Assembly (NCBI GenBank): GCA_947685225.1
Contig: CANTUV010000014.1
Location: forward strand, 4,402,001-4,466,000
DNA: 64,000 nt
Source of the DNA: Garcia nutans
Taxonomy: Eukaryota; Streptophyta; Magnoliopsida; Malpighiales; Euphorbiaceae
Direction: 5' to 3'
The notes below the pieces were generated by a model. That model did not search any database. It was given only the letters and a program-made list of their open reading frames with translations, and was not told the origin of the DNA. Each line of letters opens with the position of its first letter. Within the stretch, counting starts at the first letter, position 1. Positions 1-12,115 of this stretch are shown here, piece after piece. The translations under genes and the position numbers were made by a program.

Positions 1-582
1 TATTAGCTAAAACAATTTGGATTGTATATTTTTGTCTGGGTTTATATTAAAGAAATTTCTAAAAAAAATACTTCAAAAATAAAATTATTTTTAAAATACC
101 CACTTTTTTCTTTCAAAAAAACCTACTTTTTAACTTTTAATTTAAAAAAATTCCTTATTTTCTCAGATATATATTTAATAAATATTTAGTATATTAAAGA
201 TATAGATATATATCTAGTGTGTTTCTATTATATTATAAATAAACAAAAATTGTGAACTATTTCTGAAAAAAAAGTTAAAAAAAAGAGTGATGCATGATAT
301 AATTTTTCCAACATGGTTGGATTTAAATTTGACTTTAACCCAACTTAGTCCAACATATTTCACAAACATAATTGTATTTTATGTCAAATTTAAAAAAAAA
401 ATTGAACCTTAATAAAAGTTTAGCCTCATAACTTAATTTGATTGATAAAATAAGTAATTTTTATTTTATTAATTAGAATTTAGTTATCAAGATTAGACTT
501 AGAGCTAATTATTATGTATTTCTTACTTGGTATAGTTTGTTATATGGGTATAGAATTCGCAATGAGGTAAGAAATTTTTGTT

Positions 583-1148
583 TTGAATGGAGCAAAATTT
601 TTTTTTTTCACAAAAATAAGGACTGAGAGAAGTCTCTTCTCATTGACCGAGGTAGGAGAGAGCAAAGACGAAGAGTATACTCATTGTCTCGTAAGGATCT
701 TCATCTCTGGCCTCGGCATGTCTTCGAGGGAATCCGATATAATATATATATAAATATATACATATTGATTATTATAATATATATTATGTTATGCTTTAAA
801 TATTTATATATGTAAAATAAATTTAATTTGATGTATTTTATTTTATTGTATTTTTTAAATTTTATTGTATATAATTATTAGATTATTATCTTGTTAAATA
901 TATAATTATAATCAATTATTAATTTTTTATATTATTAAATTTTTATTTAAAAAATAAATAAAAATCAATCTCCCGCATGAATCTCTATCTATGCAGAGCT
1001 CCCCACAAGGGCAAAGACAATGGTAAATTTTACCCTATTTGTGAGGTGAGAACGAGAATAAAGATTTTTTACTAAGACGAGGACAGGAGTAGGAGTGTTT
1101 CCCCAGCCCTCGTCCCGCTCGCCCCACCTTATTCTGTTGCCATCTCTA
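583..1148. mobile_element. hAT-like non-autonomous remnant
   Basis: Two G/C-richer arms (about 620-730 and 970-1148) flank an AT-rich core with no coding capacity. The right arm ends in GTTGCCATCTCTA. Read on the minus strand this is TAGAGATGGCAAC, followed by G-rich guanine/cytosine runs. That pattern is typical of the ends of plant hAT-superfamily elements. The arms contain related G/A-rich motifs but no clean terminal inverted repeat, and I could not find an 8-bp target duplication. Family assignment rests on the terminal motif alone. Confidence 0.35.
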
Positions 1149-1644
1149 TTGTTATTTTCTTGATCTATTAAATTGGCCAAAAAAACTATTCTGATAGTAT
1201 GCCCGTGGAAATTTTAATTATTTCCAGCTTTATGAGTGTATTCTTAACTAAGCACAATTTAGGCATAATTAGTATATTTAATGGCACCTTATTTAGTATT
1301 ATGCATGGTTCTTTAGTACCTTTTAATTTGACGAGGGAAACCATAAAATGAAAATGCTAATGATAATATATTATTGATAACTCTTAATTACTCTCAATAT
1401 ATATATTACATGAAATGAAGAGCAATGAATAAAAAGGATTTTTTTCTATTTATGATGAGAAAAAATAATTAAAAAAAAAGAAATTATGAAATTTTATTAA
1501 GCAACTAACAGTAAAACAATATATGAAGGAATAAAATTCCATATTTGAAAGCTAATATAAAAATTGATACTCAAACAATACATTGAGACACGATTTGGCA
1601 GTAATTATATATATTTTATATAATAAATTCAAATTTGATTCTCT

Positions 1645-1648
<4 letters not shown>

Positions 1649-1675
<27 letters not shown>
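1649..1675. repeat. (AT)n microsatellite
   Basis: About 13 uninterrupted AT dinucleotides in AT-rich spacer. Confidence 0.9.
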
Positions 1676-4600
1676 CTAAAAAAAATAATGATTTAATAAA
1701 ATGACGAGTAATGGCTTGTCTTTTTACTCATTTCAAAGAAGAATTACATATATGCTTTAAAAAATAATAATAATAAAAACCTTTGTAATCATCATTAATA
1801 GATCCAAAGACAAACCTATATCCAAAAATTGATAAAAACAGTATAATAAACTTATTAGAAGATCACAAAATAAATTAAAACGTAGTAAGTTACACAATAA
1901 AATTAATTATTTTTTTGATATAATTTTATGGAAAATTCAATGAAAAATTAAAATTTCAAAACCTCTATTCTTTTTTACAAAATGATGGGACTAACCATGT
2001 TATGTATAATCAAAATTTAAATTTAGGAATAAACTATAAAAAATTATTAAAATTACAATCACTATTAAGGTTTTAAATGTTGTAATAATTTTGACTAAAG
2101 TAATTATATTGTAGCCCATTACAATTTGCTGCCAAAAATAAATAAATAATAATAATAGTAGTGTTTAAAATGTCAAGATTTTTTCTTTTAAATTACTATT
2201 AAATTGTTAAGTTGTTGGTAAATTTTTAATACATCATATTAAACTTATCATTATTTGATGAAAACATATTTATCTAGAGTTAAGATGTATATCCAATCCA
2301 GAATTTAATAACAGTTTAACAGTATAATTTATTTTAAATTATTTTAATTAACTTCATTTTAAAATAGCCGTTTTTTAAATTTCAAACTTGCATCTTACGA
2401 AATATTAAAAACAAGACAAAACTAAATTAAACAAATATTTTCTATTTTATTAATTCTGCAGTTTGATATATTATTGATAAGATAAATATTTAATATGCTA
2501 GCCTTAATTCTTAGAAAAATCTATTAAAAAATATACATTTTTTTAATTTAATTCTATTTTTTTAATTTATGTCAATTGAATATATATCTTATTTCTCCGT
2601 CCTCCTTCTTTCGCCTTTATTTTTAATTTATTACTTAATTTTGTATTCTTCTTTCAGTTTTCTATCATTTTTATTTATTATTTATTTTTAAAATAATTTT
2701 TAAATTAATATAAATCTAAAATCTAGTATTTATTTTTTTTTCATATTTCATTATCTTGTAGAATAAAATTAAATATAATTTAAATTTTTATATAAAATTA
2801 AATAACATTTAAATTTTTATTACGCAATTTTATCATTTATCATTTAAAAATTATATATCATCTTTATATAGAAGTCATTTTATAATAAAAATTATTTATC
2901 ATTTTTAAATAAAAGCGTTATTTTTATGCAGATAATGATAGTGATTTAATATATTGATAGATGTAATAAGTTTTTTTTGCTAATAGTAAAATTGTCTACA
3001 ATATATTATTATTATCTATTTTTTATACCGAATAAGTTTATAGAGATTCATCAACTTTATTAGCTATGTATATTTTGTATGTTTTAAAATTATATAATTT
3101 TATTTTTATTTGACTGATGTAATATTTAATTTATTAATAAAAAATTATTTTATATTAAAAAATACATATCTTATTTTTTTTAATTAATTTAATAGAGGTT
3201 TGGGATAATTTTGAGCCTATGTGGATGGCTTACGTGGCAGCCAGTAGGTACCAAGCTGATTGAGCTAAACTTATTAAAACTCACCGTTTTAATGTAGAAC
3301 TTTAATCAAAATGGAAATGGTTTTCACGACAGGTTTAAAAATTGATCTCAACCATAATTGAAGAATGCAAAATCTAGAAAGAATTTCTCTTCTTTTTTTT
3401 TTTTTTTTTTGCTGAAAGAATCACCTCACCATCATCATCAGTGGCAATTTTTCCATTCAAATGCTGATTGGCAGTTGTCAGATTGTTCAGTAACAAAGGA
3501 ACCACAACAACCTGTCATTAAAGAATTTTTGTGATTACCAATTTTATATTGTTTGTGATAACTAAAGGTATAACTGACACTTTTTTTTTTCTTTTGCTAT
3601 ATTTTTCTGCAAAAAAAAAAAAGGCAAATCTTGCAGTGATTCATTATGCTGTTGAGACAAGTAGCGGAACAAAGATATAGAAGAATGGAGGGTAAAATTT
3701 TTTTTAAAAAAAATTAAAGATAAATTTTTATTTAATTTTATTTTTATATTAAAAAATTAATATGAATAGTTGGTATTAATATTTATACTTAAATTAATTT
3801 AAAAGAGCTAAAAAAAATTAAAATACACTTTTTAATGTTATGATCTAATCTTATTATTGTTAAGAATATTAATTTCACTTAATTTATAATAAAATTATAA
3901 AATTTTACTATTAATCGAAATATTTAATTATAAAATTTTAAAAACTCATTAATTAAAAAAATATATATATACAGTGAAAAAAATAAATAATTTAAATATA
4001 TATAATATATATAAATATAAATTATATTTATATAAATCAGTTATATATATATATTCATTTTTTTTAGTTTTTGAAAATAAATCAATTAAACCAATTAATA
4101 TTTTAAAGAATAATATAATTAATAATTTAATAAATCTGAAATTGTAATTACATTTTTTGTTTAATATTTAACTAATTTTAATTGTGTTCAACCAACACAT
4201 CTTACAATAATTAATTATTTGGACATGTTACAATAATTAATTAATGTTTAAGTAGAAAGTTGATGATGCCAGAGTAGGGTCGGTTGATTCTTTTCAAATA
4301 GATATGGGCTGGCCATTTGGTCGGCCAGCAGCCAACAAATACTTATCTATCTGGGTGGGATATCTGAGATTTAATTTTTAATTATTATAACTATTATTAT
4401 TGTTATAGGACTAATATGAATTTTTTCAAAAGATTTTATTGTATATATTTTTATTTTTAAGGAGCATTTTATCTTTTAGCCGGCCCATCTAGTATCAACA
4501 AAATTAGATTATAATTAAGAAAAATTGAGATTTGCAATTCAATCATATTATTCTATTTGAATTTAATTAATTTTTCATTTTAAAATTCAAACTCAATTCA

Positions 4601-4924
4601 AATATGTATTTGAAATATTTCAAATTAATTTGATAAGAATGATTGTGATTTCAATATATATTAGGATATTTAAAATTTAAAATTGATGAGGATATAATTT
4701 TAAAGTTTTATGCAAGTTAAGCTTGGGCAGTATTATTTATTTGAATGTTTTTTATCAATCTGTAAAATTTTCAATAGTGATGAATATCATATAACAAAAT
4801 AGCTTCTAGTTCTTTTGGATGATTTACAACTTAGTCAATCCTTGGAGCAGAAGTCAAAATAATATAGCAACCTAGTCATCAGCTCTCCATTACATTTTCT
4901 ACTAACAAAATTAAAAGATTTATT

Positions 4925-5554
4925 TGATAACGGATGATCCCTCCACTCACTGAGCTCTTTTTCCGAGCTCTACACTTGAGCACTGTATATTGTGATACAA
5001 CATCTATTTCATTATTCAGTACATATATTTTCTACTGAGCCCTTCCGAACTCCTATGTATGACTTTGACATAAATGTCAAATTACGTGAGAGGGGCTACT
5101 GACGCTACCCCTCCTTTTTCAGAGCTTGGCACTCGAGCTACTTATCTGGTCATCCTCGTGGCCTTACTCTAAAAAAGACTCAACCTCAGCTTTAGGGACC
5201 CTGTTCCTACCGAGCTCATTGGACATTCTCTGACACAGCATGCGCACAAGTCCCGATGTGGTCGGCACGCCATCCTAACATTTCAAATATTCTCCGACAC
5301 ATACATGTTTTATCCCCTATGCACCATCTATATATAGGGGCAGACCCTCAAGTATGATATATTCTCTACTCTTCTCTATATAATTACTCTTCTTATGCTC
5401 AGATAGACCGAGCCTGACTCAGACATCGGAGCCTTCAACGCGTAGCCTGATCCGCCTCTCTCTATTGTCTTGCAGGTTGGAGCCCGAGCAAAGGCAGCGC
5501 CCGAGCCCGAGGTCAGAGAGCTAGGAAGACCCTTTTGAGGCAACTCCGTCATCA
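4925..5554 (+). repeat. Left (5') LTR of Tat-like element
   Basis: Aligns along nearly its whole length with 10805-11436. Shared landmarks in order are a TTGACAT..ATGTCAA dyad, CTTATCTGGTCATCCTC, GTTCCTACCGA, GGACATTCTCTG, the TATATATAGGG box and a GAGAGATAGGAAGAC-like 3' part. The alignment ends at ATCA (5554). The 5' edge is placed at the TG at 4925 with an uncertainty of about 15 bases, because the first 80 bases are poorly conserved between copies. Confidence 0.7.
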
Positions 5555-5824
5555 GTGGTACGATGAACATGGACAGATTACTCCCCGATATAAGCGGTGG
5601 AGCCTCAGGTACTTCCTGCAGCTCCCATAAGGGAAACACCCTAATCGTGCGATACTTCAATAGTTCATATTGTAATGCTAGGTGAGGCGCCCCTACGTGC
5701 CCTATGCTATCTCGGTGGCCTAGCACCCGAACTATTACAATGCCCTCGTGCGCACTTAATATATGTTACAACTCTCTATGCCTCGAGCACTGAGCCCCTT
5801 AGCGCACTCGTCATGCTCACACTC

Positions 5825-6019
5825 TTTAAGCACTTACGGTACATATCAACGGGCCCTCATCTCGCTCAAACCCTTTAAGCACTTACGGTGCATATCAGTG
5901 CACCATCATCATGCTCAAACTCTTTAAGCACTTACGGTGTATGTCAATGCGCCCTCATTGCGCTCAAACTTTTAAGCACTCACGGTACCTGTCAACGCAC
6001 CCTAGCCGTGCTCAAAGCT
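5825..6019. repeat. Four-copy 49-bp tandem repeat
   Basis: The unit begins TTTAAGCACTTACGGT and ends near GCTCAAAC. Copies start at 5825, 5874, 5923 and 5971, a spacing of 49, 49 and 48 bases. The copies differ by scattered substitutions. The array lies in the untranslated region just downstream of the left LTR and has no coding frame. Such arrays are common in Tat/Ogre leader and 3' regions. Confidence 0.9.
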
Positions 6020-7620
6020 CTTAATCGTGCATATTACAATGCCCATGCGCGACCTAAGCTATCATAGTGCTCCTACTGTGCATCGAGCTCTGAACACCAT
6101 GATCGAGCATTTCGGTAAACACTCTAAGACGTGCATTAATTTTTCCTATAACGCTATGTATTGACACTCTATCTGTATTTGCAAGTTCCTATTTTTATTC
6201 TAATGCTTCCTATTTTTATTATAATGATAACTCTTTATTACTGTGTACAGTGCCGTCGCCACACATCGAGCTCTAAAGGCAATAACATATCTTAGTGCTC
6301 AAATCGAGCATCTCATAATACTCTGTATGATGTCTATATTTGCTATTTTCAAGCCTAATCTATTATTGTAGCAATTAGCTGATCCAACATCCAATAGCAC
6401 GCCCAAGGGGCTTCTTGACATGAATGTCAAGGCAATGGAGGAGGCACTGACATCCCTGATTACTGAGCATTGGCATCCCGAATATTATGTCCCTGAGGGC
6501 TACGCATATACTCAAGCTCATCAAAGACCCGAGCGCAATCAGGCTCATCACAGAAAAACTTCTCACTCCTAAAATTTGAGCCATGGTTAAAGCCAGTAGC
6601 ATAGACAAACAGGCGACCTGAGCCACACCTTCGGTTTCAGAAGGCTCTCCCAAGAGCCATACTATAAAACAGATCGGGCCAATCGACCGTCGCAAATGGT
6701 ACCTCAAAATAGGTCACCCATACTTAGTCTACAACTTCACTGTTTGCATTTTTATTTTACAAAGTTCTTAAAGTGCATGTATACATTTAAATCATAGTAT
6801 ACCATGAAGTAAAGTTCGAGTACATGGTCGCCAGAGCACGCAGTGTATCCTGAGCTTGCTCTATAACCATTCCCAAGGCACATTGTAATATTAGAACGCT
6901 ATGATGCACCTCGTGCTCGAGCATATTGAATACCCCTCACAAATAAATCAACATAGCATAGCAGGAAGATTATTTATTTCAAGTTAGTACATTAATTCAA
7001 TCGATCATACCTAACTATGTAGTGTCATCGGGCACTCTGGATTCACATTCTTCAGTTCCCTTTTGCACGCCTAACTCATCTTATTCATGTATATGTGGTA
7101 GTGCCCTTAAGCATATTATATTTTTTACGTTCATTTTCAGACTATATGTTTATTATTTGATCACGTCTATAATACTAAACTATTGTGGTGCTGACTCACA
7201 CATTGATCTCCTTATGGCACCTGCGTGTGCAGTTTCTTTTAACCTCTTATTGAGGGTAACGTTTCTATGCTTTATCAGAACATCAATGCTGTAATTGTAA
7301 AAAATTATATTTATTTTTCCTGCTTGTAAATTTGGGGGGGCCTTATTGGTAATTTTTTATGTTCATTCTTGAGCCCCCATTCTTTTGTAAATGTAGGTCT
7401 GATCCAAATAAGCTACGTCAACCAGACAAAGAAACTATTTGACATGAATGTCAAGTCAACAAAGAGTAGGCATCATTACCCCTAATTGTTGAACATTGAC
7501 TGTAACATTCACCAAAGCTTTATGTTTATAAAAAACACACCGAGCCACCGTTAAGCGAACAGCCTAAGCAAAGGATCTATAAAGAAAAGAGAAGCCAAGA
7601 ATCATTTCTAGGCTGAAGAG

Positions 7621-7858
7621 CTCATGGGAAGCCATCTGAATCAAGAACATGAGCTTAAGCAGCTCTTCCTGAGCCATAAAGATGCTCGAGCAACTCTATA
7701 CCAAGTCGTGCTAAGCCAATTGGTCATCCCATCCGACCAGCTCATGCAAAGCCATCTGAATCAAGAACATGAACTTAAGCAGCTCTTCCCAAGCCATAAA
7801 GATGCTCGAGCAGCTCTGCACTGACTCGTGCTTAGGTAATTAATCGCCCCATCCGACT
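7621..7858. repeat. Two-copy 120-bp tandem duplication
   Basis: The unit starts CTCATGggAAGCCATCTGAA and contains AGCAGCTCTTCC and GATGCTCGAGCA. The second copy starts at 7741. The copies are about 90 percent identical by eye. The duplication falls in the non-coding interior of the Tat-like element. Confidence 0.9.
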
Positions 7859-8416
7859 ACAGTATATCACCTCGAGCAGGTAAGCTCTTTGCAATTTCAA
7901 CAAGTTATTTTTATTTCTTAAGTTATTAAAACTGCTCGCAGACCATGTATGAATTCATGTTATAGTAAAGCATGTTATGAGGTTTGGGTAACTAACCCAC
8001 CCTACTTAACTAACTGCTTGGTTTCTGGAAGCCCGACCGAGCTCTTTCCATTTGGCTGCGCCCAAGGCACATTGTAGTAGCAAGTGCCTGCGCGCGCATT
8101 GTGGTTTGAGCACATTGTTGCTAAGCCACATTATAATAATTGCATGCTCGTTCACACAATGTGATCGAGTAAGGTTGAATAAAGTACATAGATAAATCAA
8201 CACAACATAGCACATAACATTTATGCCATCATATAAAGTTTGATATTTTACTGAGCCTCAAAGTTCATACAAATAGTATATCACATAAAAGAACACAAGC
8301 ATTGAGTTTAAAAGAAAATATTATATTAATCAGGACAAATTCATTACACAAATGGCCTGGTCTTCACACTATTTGTAAACCAAGCATAAGCAAAACATAT
8401 TTCTAAAAAAACTACG

Positions 8417-10457
8417 CTAATCGTGGATCTCGTCATTTTGGACCTCATCCTCATCCTCTTCATCCTCCTCATCTTCATCTTCATCTTCTGCTTCTGCTAC
8501 CAGCTAGTTAATATTTATGTCCAGCATCCAGGACAAATAATGTCCAGATATTCTTCCTTTAGCCACTTTGACATAGCTTACTGGTAGGCGTAGACACCCC
8601 GAGCGTATCTCTTATCACTTTTGGTGGCCTCGGCAGTTAGCCCTTGCCGAGCGGCTTTAAGGGTATCTTCTACAAAGCGTAGCTCGCTGTCTTTTGACTT
8701 TAGAGCTTCTATTACATAATGCAGCTCTTCATTTTTGGCTCTGAGAGTCTCTTCATTTCAGCTGCTCCATTTTTCTTCTTAAAGCCTCATAAGCACCCTT
8801 CAGTTCTTTGTCTTTGGCCTCTAAAGATCTCTCTAGTTCCAATCTTTTGGCTCGCTCCTTGTCAGCATCCTTGGCAGCTTGGGCAAAGTTAATCGTCATG
8901 CCCTTTACCCGATCCTCCATGGTATGGGAGAGCTGGGTAACCTGCAATATTTTTTTCCATTAGCATCTATGCTTATCTTTAACCCAAGTCCAGCATTTGG
9001 ATTTATACTTATCGCATGAGACATTATCACCATCTCCTTTGCTATGTCTTCCGAGCTCTTTGGCGTATTTTTGCTCCTCTTCTTTAGAATGACTCAGTAT
9101 ATTTGTCTGAGCACCTTTTGAACACTCACATCCTACACCGAGTATAGGGTATTGTGTGGACCTGCTAACTTCTCATTAACCACCTCCACCAACCGAAACA
9201 TGTTGTATCGGTGAGCTAATGGCTCCTCTATCCCGCTCTGATATGGACTCCCCCTCTGCCCGCCTCAAGGGCCAATTTTTCTCCTCTTTGCGATGCCCGA
9301 ATTCTGGCATCACTTCTAGAGGCAACGTTGGTTCTTTTGTGATAGGCTCCAGCTCCCAAGCGGCACCGGTCCCAGCACTTTGCTCGCTTGGTTGCTCTCA
9401 AGCCATCATGGCTCTCTTTCGAGCCTCTTTTTTGGCTTCCTTATCGGCTAGCACTCTTCAATTCTCTACTGACCGATCCTGAGCCACTCTCTACACAACC
9501 AAACTATAAGTTAGCTAAGACACATAAAAACATTAACAATTTATAAATAAAGAAAATGCAAGATAATTAAGTTACCCGCCCAGTCATCAGCTTAAATTTC
9601 CTTCGGAGCCTTTCCAATCAGGAACTACTCCTTTATCAACACTAGAACATTCCTCTTCCTTCTCAAAATGTCCTTATCCATGGCTTCAAATACTGCAAGC
9701 TCTTCCTCGCTAAATTTTCCCCTTAGCGCTCGTGTGTCACTAGAGTTGACCCACCATATGTTCCCGCAACCGAACTCATCGGGCTTTTCCAAGATGAAAA
9801 ATGGATCCTGCCAGGCTTTCAAAGAGTCTGGTTTCCCTGAAAACATACTCAACCTTGACCTTCCCTGCAAGTATAGAAAGCCTTTGTTTGCTCCTGGGCA
9901 TATCTTGAGCACACTAAAGGCACTCAACATGCACAGAGTAGGCACCATCTTGAGCAGACCGCATAAATCTCAAACCTGATGATAGCCTTCCAATCGTTGA
10001 GGCTGAGCTGACCTGGCGCAATCCTATGGTATCACAAGAAGGCCAGTGGGAAGGGGCTCAAAGGAAACTGCACCCCTAACCTCATATCCTCTTCGAAAAT
10101 GGTCATCTAATTTTTGGGCAGTGTATCATAGGCTCAGACATTCTCTCTAGGAACGAGCATCTTATATTCTTTTAGTAATTTGATATTTTTCTGGATCCTT
10201 GCCAAGTCTATCTCTATCATCGAGGATCGGATCTCCCTTACTCGAGCTTTCTCCGAGCTCGAATTCACTAGTACTTCGACTACATCCTCTTCCTCCTCAT
10301 CAATTAGTCTGAGGGTCCTCATATGTTGCTCGATCACGGTCGATCTAACTTCATCCCAAGTCCCTTCCTCATGATAAGTCCCCTCACCCATATTGCTCGG
10401 AGAGCCCATCTCTCTTGCCTCTTCAGGAAAAGTTGAACTTACTTTCACTCGCACCAT
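8417..10457 (-). pseudogene. Antisense ORF (aORF-like) with putative plant transposon domain
   Basis: Read on the minus strand from an ATG at 10457, the frame holds an N-terminal acidic and charged part. A segment reading FPLSPFPLAFL then IAPGQLSLNDWKAI follows, then a block with KGFLYLQGR, SGKPDSLKAWQDPFFIL and GNIWWV (about 9625-9950). Next come a long Glu/Lys-rich coiled coil (8753-8947) and an Asp/Glu tail just before a TAG at 8417-8419. This order matches the 'putative plant transposon protein / gypsy-type transposon' domain family (PF04195-like), carried by Tat-lineage elements as an extra ORF, often antisense. The blocks are in different frames with internal stops, so it cannot encode one protein. 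It lies antisense to the inferred direction of the LTRs. Function in intact elements is unknown. Confidence 0.65.
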
Positions 10458-10804
10458 ATTTGCTACTAAAAACTTAAATAAAAAACTTAAAACAAAAACT
10501 TAAAACTAACCTCTAGAACCAAGTTCTTAAGCCTTTACTAGTCAGACAAACTGAGCTTCACTCTGTTGAATCATGTACCGAGTGTTATCCTACTACCCTC
10601 TATTTATAGAGTCCACTTCGGCCATGTGAATTGACGTCCCTTTTTAATGCCTCAAACATTATGTCTTTTCAATTTTCGCCAACTGTTACCTCGATTTTTG
10701 AAATGTCACTTCACCTCTGCATGACATGTGTCCTACTGGCATCTTCACCGACTCCTTGGCATTAATGCCAAGACTTCTCAAGAGAGTATACATCCGAACT
10801 CTTA

Positions 10805-11436
10805 TTAGTTTCTCTCACTTCTCGAGCTTTTCAAGGTCTTCTTTTTTGAGCTCCTTGAGCTCTATCTTGTGTCTTTCAATTTCTCTATAGCTCTTGTCGA
10901 GCTTGCCTTCTCTGTCGCAAGTCTTAGATTGACATGAATGTCAAATGACTGACAGGGGACTAGTGATAAAGGGCACTATTGATGCTATCTCTCCTTTCCC
11001 CAAGCTCAGCATTCGAGCTCCTTATCTGGTCATCCTCATGGTCGGACTCTTAAGAAGACTAAACCTTGGCTCTGGGCACCCCGTTCCTACCGATCTCACT
11101 GGACATTCTCTGGCATAGTAGGCACGTAAGTTTCAATGTGGCAAGCACACCATCCCGACATTCCAAATATTCTCTAACACATACAGGTATTGTCCCCCAT
11201 ACACTATCTATATATAGGGATAGACCCCAACAGGTATGACATCTTTTCTACTCTTCTTTACACAATTACTCTTCTTATTCTCAGACAGATCAAGCCTGAC
11301 TTAGGCATCAAAGTCTCCCTCATGAAGTCCGATCTGCCTCTCTCTCTTGTCTTGCAGGTTAGAGCTGGAACAAAGGCAGTGCTTGAGCCTGAGCTCAGAG
11401 AGATAGGAAGACCCCCCTGAGACAGTCTCGTTATCA
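10805..11436 (+). repeat. Right (3') LTR of Tat-like element
   Basis: Diverged direct copy of 4925-5554, with the same landmarks and the same ATCA terminus (11433-11436). The dyad TTGACATGAATGTCAA sits at 10929-10944. Immediately to its right begins the interrupted RNase H part of LINE-B, so the LTR element most likely inserted into that LINE. Confidence 0.7.
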
Positions 11437-11444
11437 ATGACAAT

Positions 11445-12115
11445 TTAAAAAAGATTCTGGAGAGCTTGAATGAGTTTTAAATTTATTAGATTCAAAACAA
11501 CAAAAATTAAGTTGATAATCCACAACCTTCTAAACTGCCAACAATATAGCCTGAATGATACAAGCTATGCCATCAAATACTCTGCCTCCATTGTTCTTAA
11601 AAATGGCTGCCATTCTAGAAAATTCCTTCCTCAATTTATAATTTGCATTTACATTGATTTTTTCCCAATTTCTATAGGGAAGAGTCCAATGATCCTACTT
11701 TGGAGTGTTCTCTTGAAGACTGTGAGAAACAATTTTCTGAGCACCCGAGTTTTGTGCATTAATGAAATCAACAAACAAATTAAAAGCTCTATGGATTAGG
11801 GCTAATATTCTTAAAATAGAAGTTTTTTCTTGCTTTCCATATAAACTAGCAAAAGTATATTATATTGGTAAACAAATTCTCATCATCAGCATGAATAAGA
11901 GCATTCACCAAATTAATCAACCATTGAATAAAAGAAGAGGTGGAATTAGTGTTGCGAAATATGCCTAATCTTGAGCCAAACAAAGCAGCTCTTGCATGAT
12001 CACAAAAGAACATCAAATGTGCAATTGTTTCTATTTCCTTTTTTATGAAGATTTGCAAGGACAGGTAGCAAGTTAGAGCATGAATGCCATAGAAAGTTTT
12101 GTAACTTTGGTTGAA
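11445..12115 (-). pseudogene. LINE-B zf-RVT and RNase H fragment
   Basis: The minus strand encodes KIQPKLQNFLWHSCSN then KEIETIAHLMFFCDHARAALFG, the zinc-binding domain found after plant LINE reverse transcriptases. It continues as IIYFC.FIWKARKNFYF and, after frameshifts, INVNANYKLRKEFSRMAAIF, the start of the plant LINE RNase H (RVT_3) domain. Several stops and shifts are present. The RNase H domain is incomplete at 11445, beside the Tat-like LTR. Confidence 0.75.

Larger units (their letters stand above)
1..4924. other. AT-rich intergenic spacer
   Basis: No reading frame with a recognisable domain occurs here on either strand. The sequence is mostly A/T homopolymer runs and TA-rich tracts with little complexity. 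Two short islands of higher complexity stand out: one at about 583-1148 (see the hAT-like remnant) and one at about 3200-3500, which carries no motif I can name. I see no promoter, RNA gene or intact transposon. Confidence 0.7.
5555..8416. other. Non-coding interior of Tat-like element
   Basis: This is the region between the left LTR and the antisense ORF. It holds the 49-bp array, two LTR-like subrepeats (about 6370-6480 and 7398-7500, each containing TGATCCAA and a TTGACATGAATGTCAA dyad) and a 120-bp duplication at 7621-7858. Short open frames here match nothing I recognise and probably reflect the lower AT content. Gag-pol is absent. Confidence 0.6.
4925..11436 (+). mobile_element. Tat/Ogre-like non-autonomous LTR retrotransposon
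   Basis: Two long direct repeats (about 4925-5554 and 10805-11436) bound this block, whose base composition is clearly less AT-rich than its surroundings. Both repeats end in ATCA. A TATATATA box on the plus strand (5329-5336 in the left copy) suggests plus orientation, and a TGG trinucleotide (5556) starts a possible but degenerate primer site just after the left LTR. No gag, protease, RT, RNase H or integrase could be found between the LTRs. The only protein-like sequence is a broken ORF on the opposite strand (8417-10457) matching the plant-transposon domain known as an extra antisense ORF in Tat-lineage Ty3/gypsy elements. LTRs differ at roughly one base in five, so the insertion is old. 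The exact LTR start and target duplication are unresolved. It is best described as a LARD-like derivative of a Tat element. Confidence 0.7.

Noticed and set aside
5376..5726. 116-codon minus-strand open frame over the left LTR
   Set aside because: It runs antisense across LTR sequence and its right-LTR counterpart (11258-11443) is a diverged shadow; no domain.
9219..9979. Plus-strand open frames (87 and 103 codons)
   Set aside because: They are complementary shadows of the antisense ORF, whose minus-strand reading shows real domain motifs.
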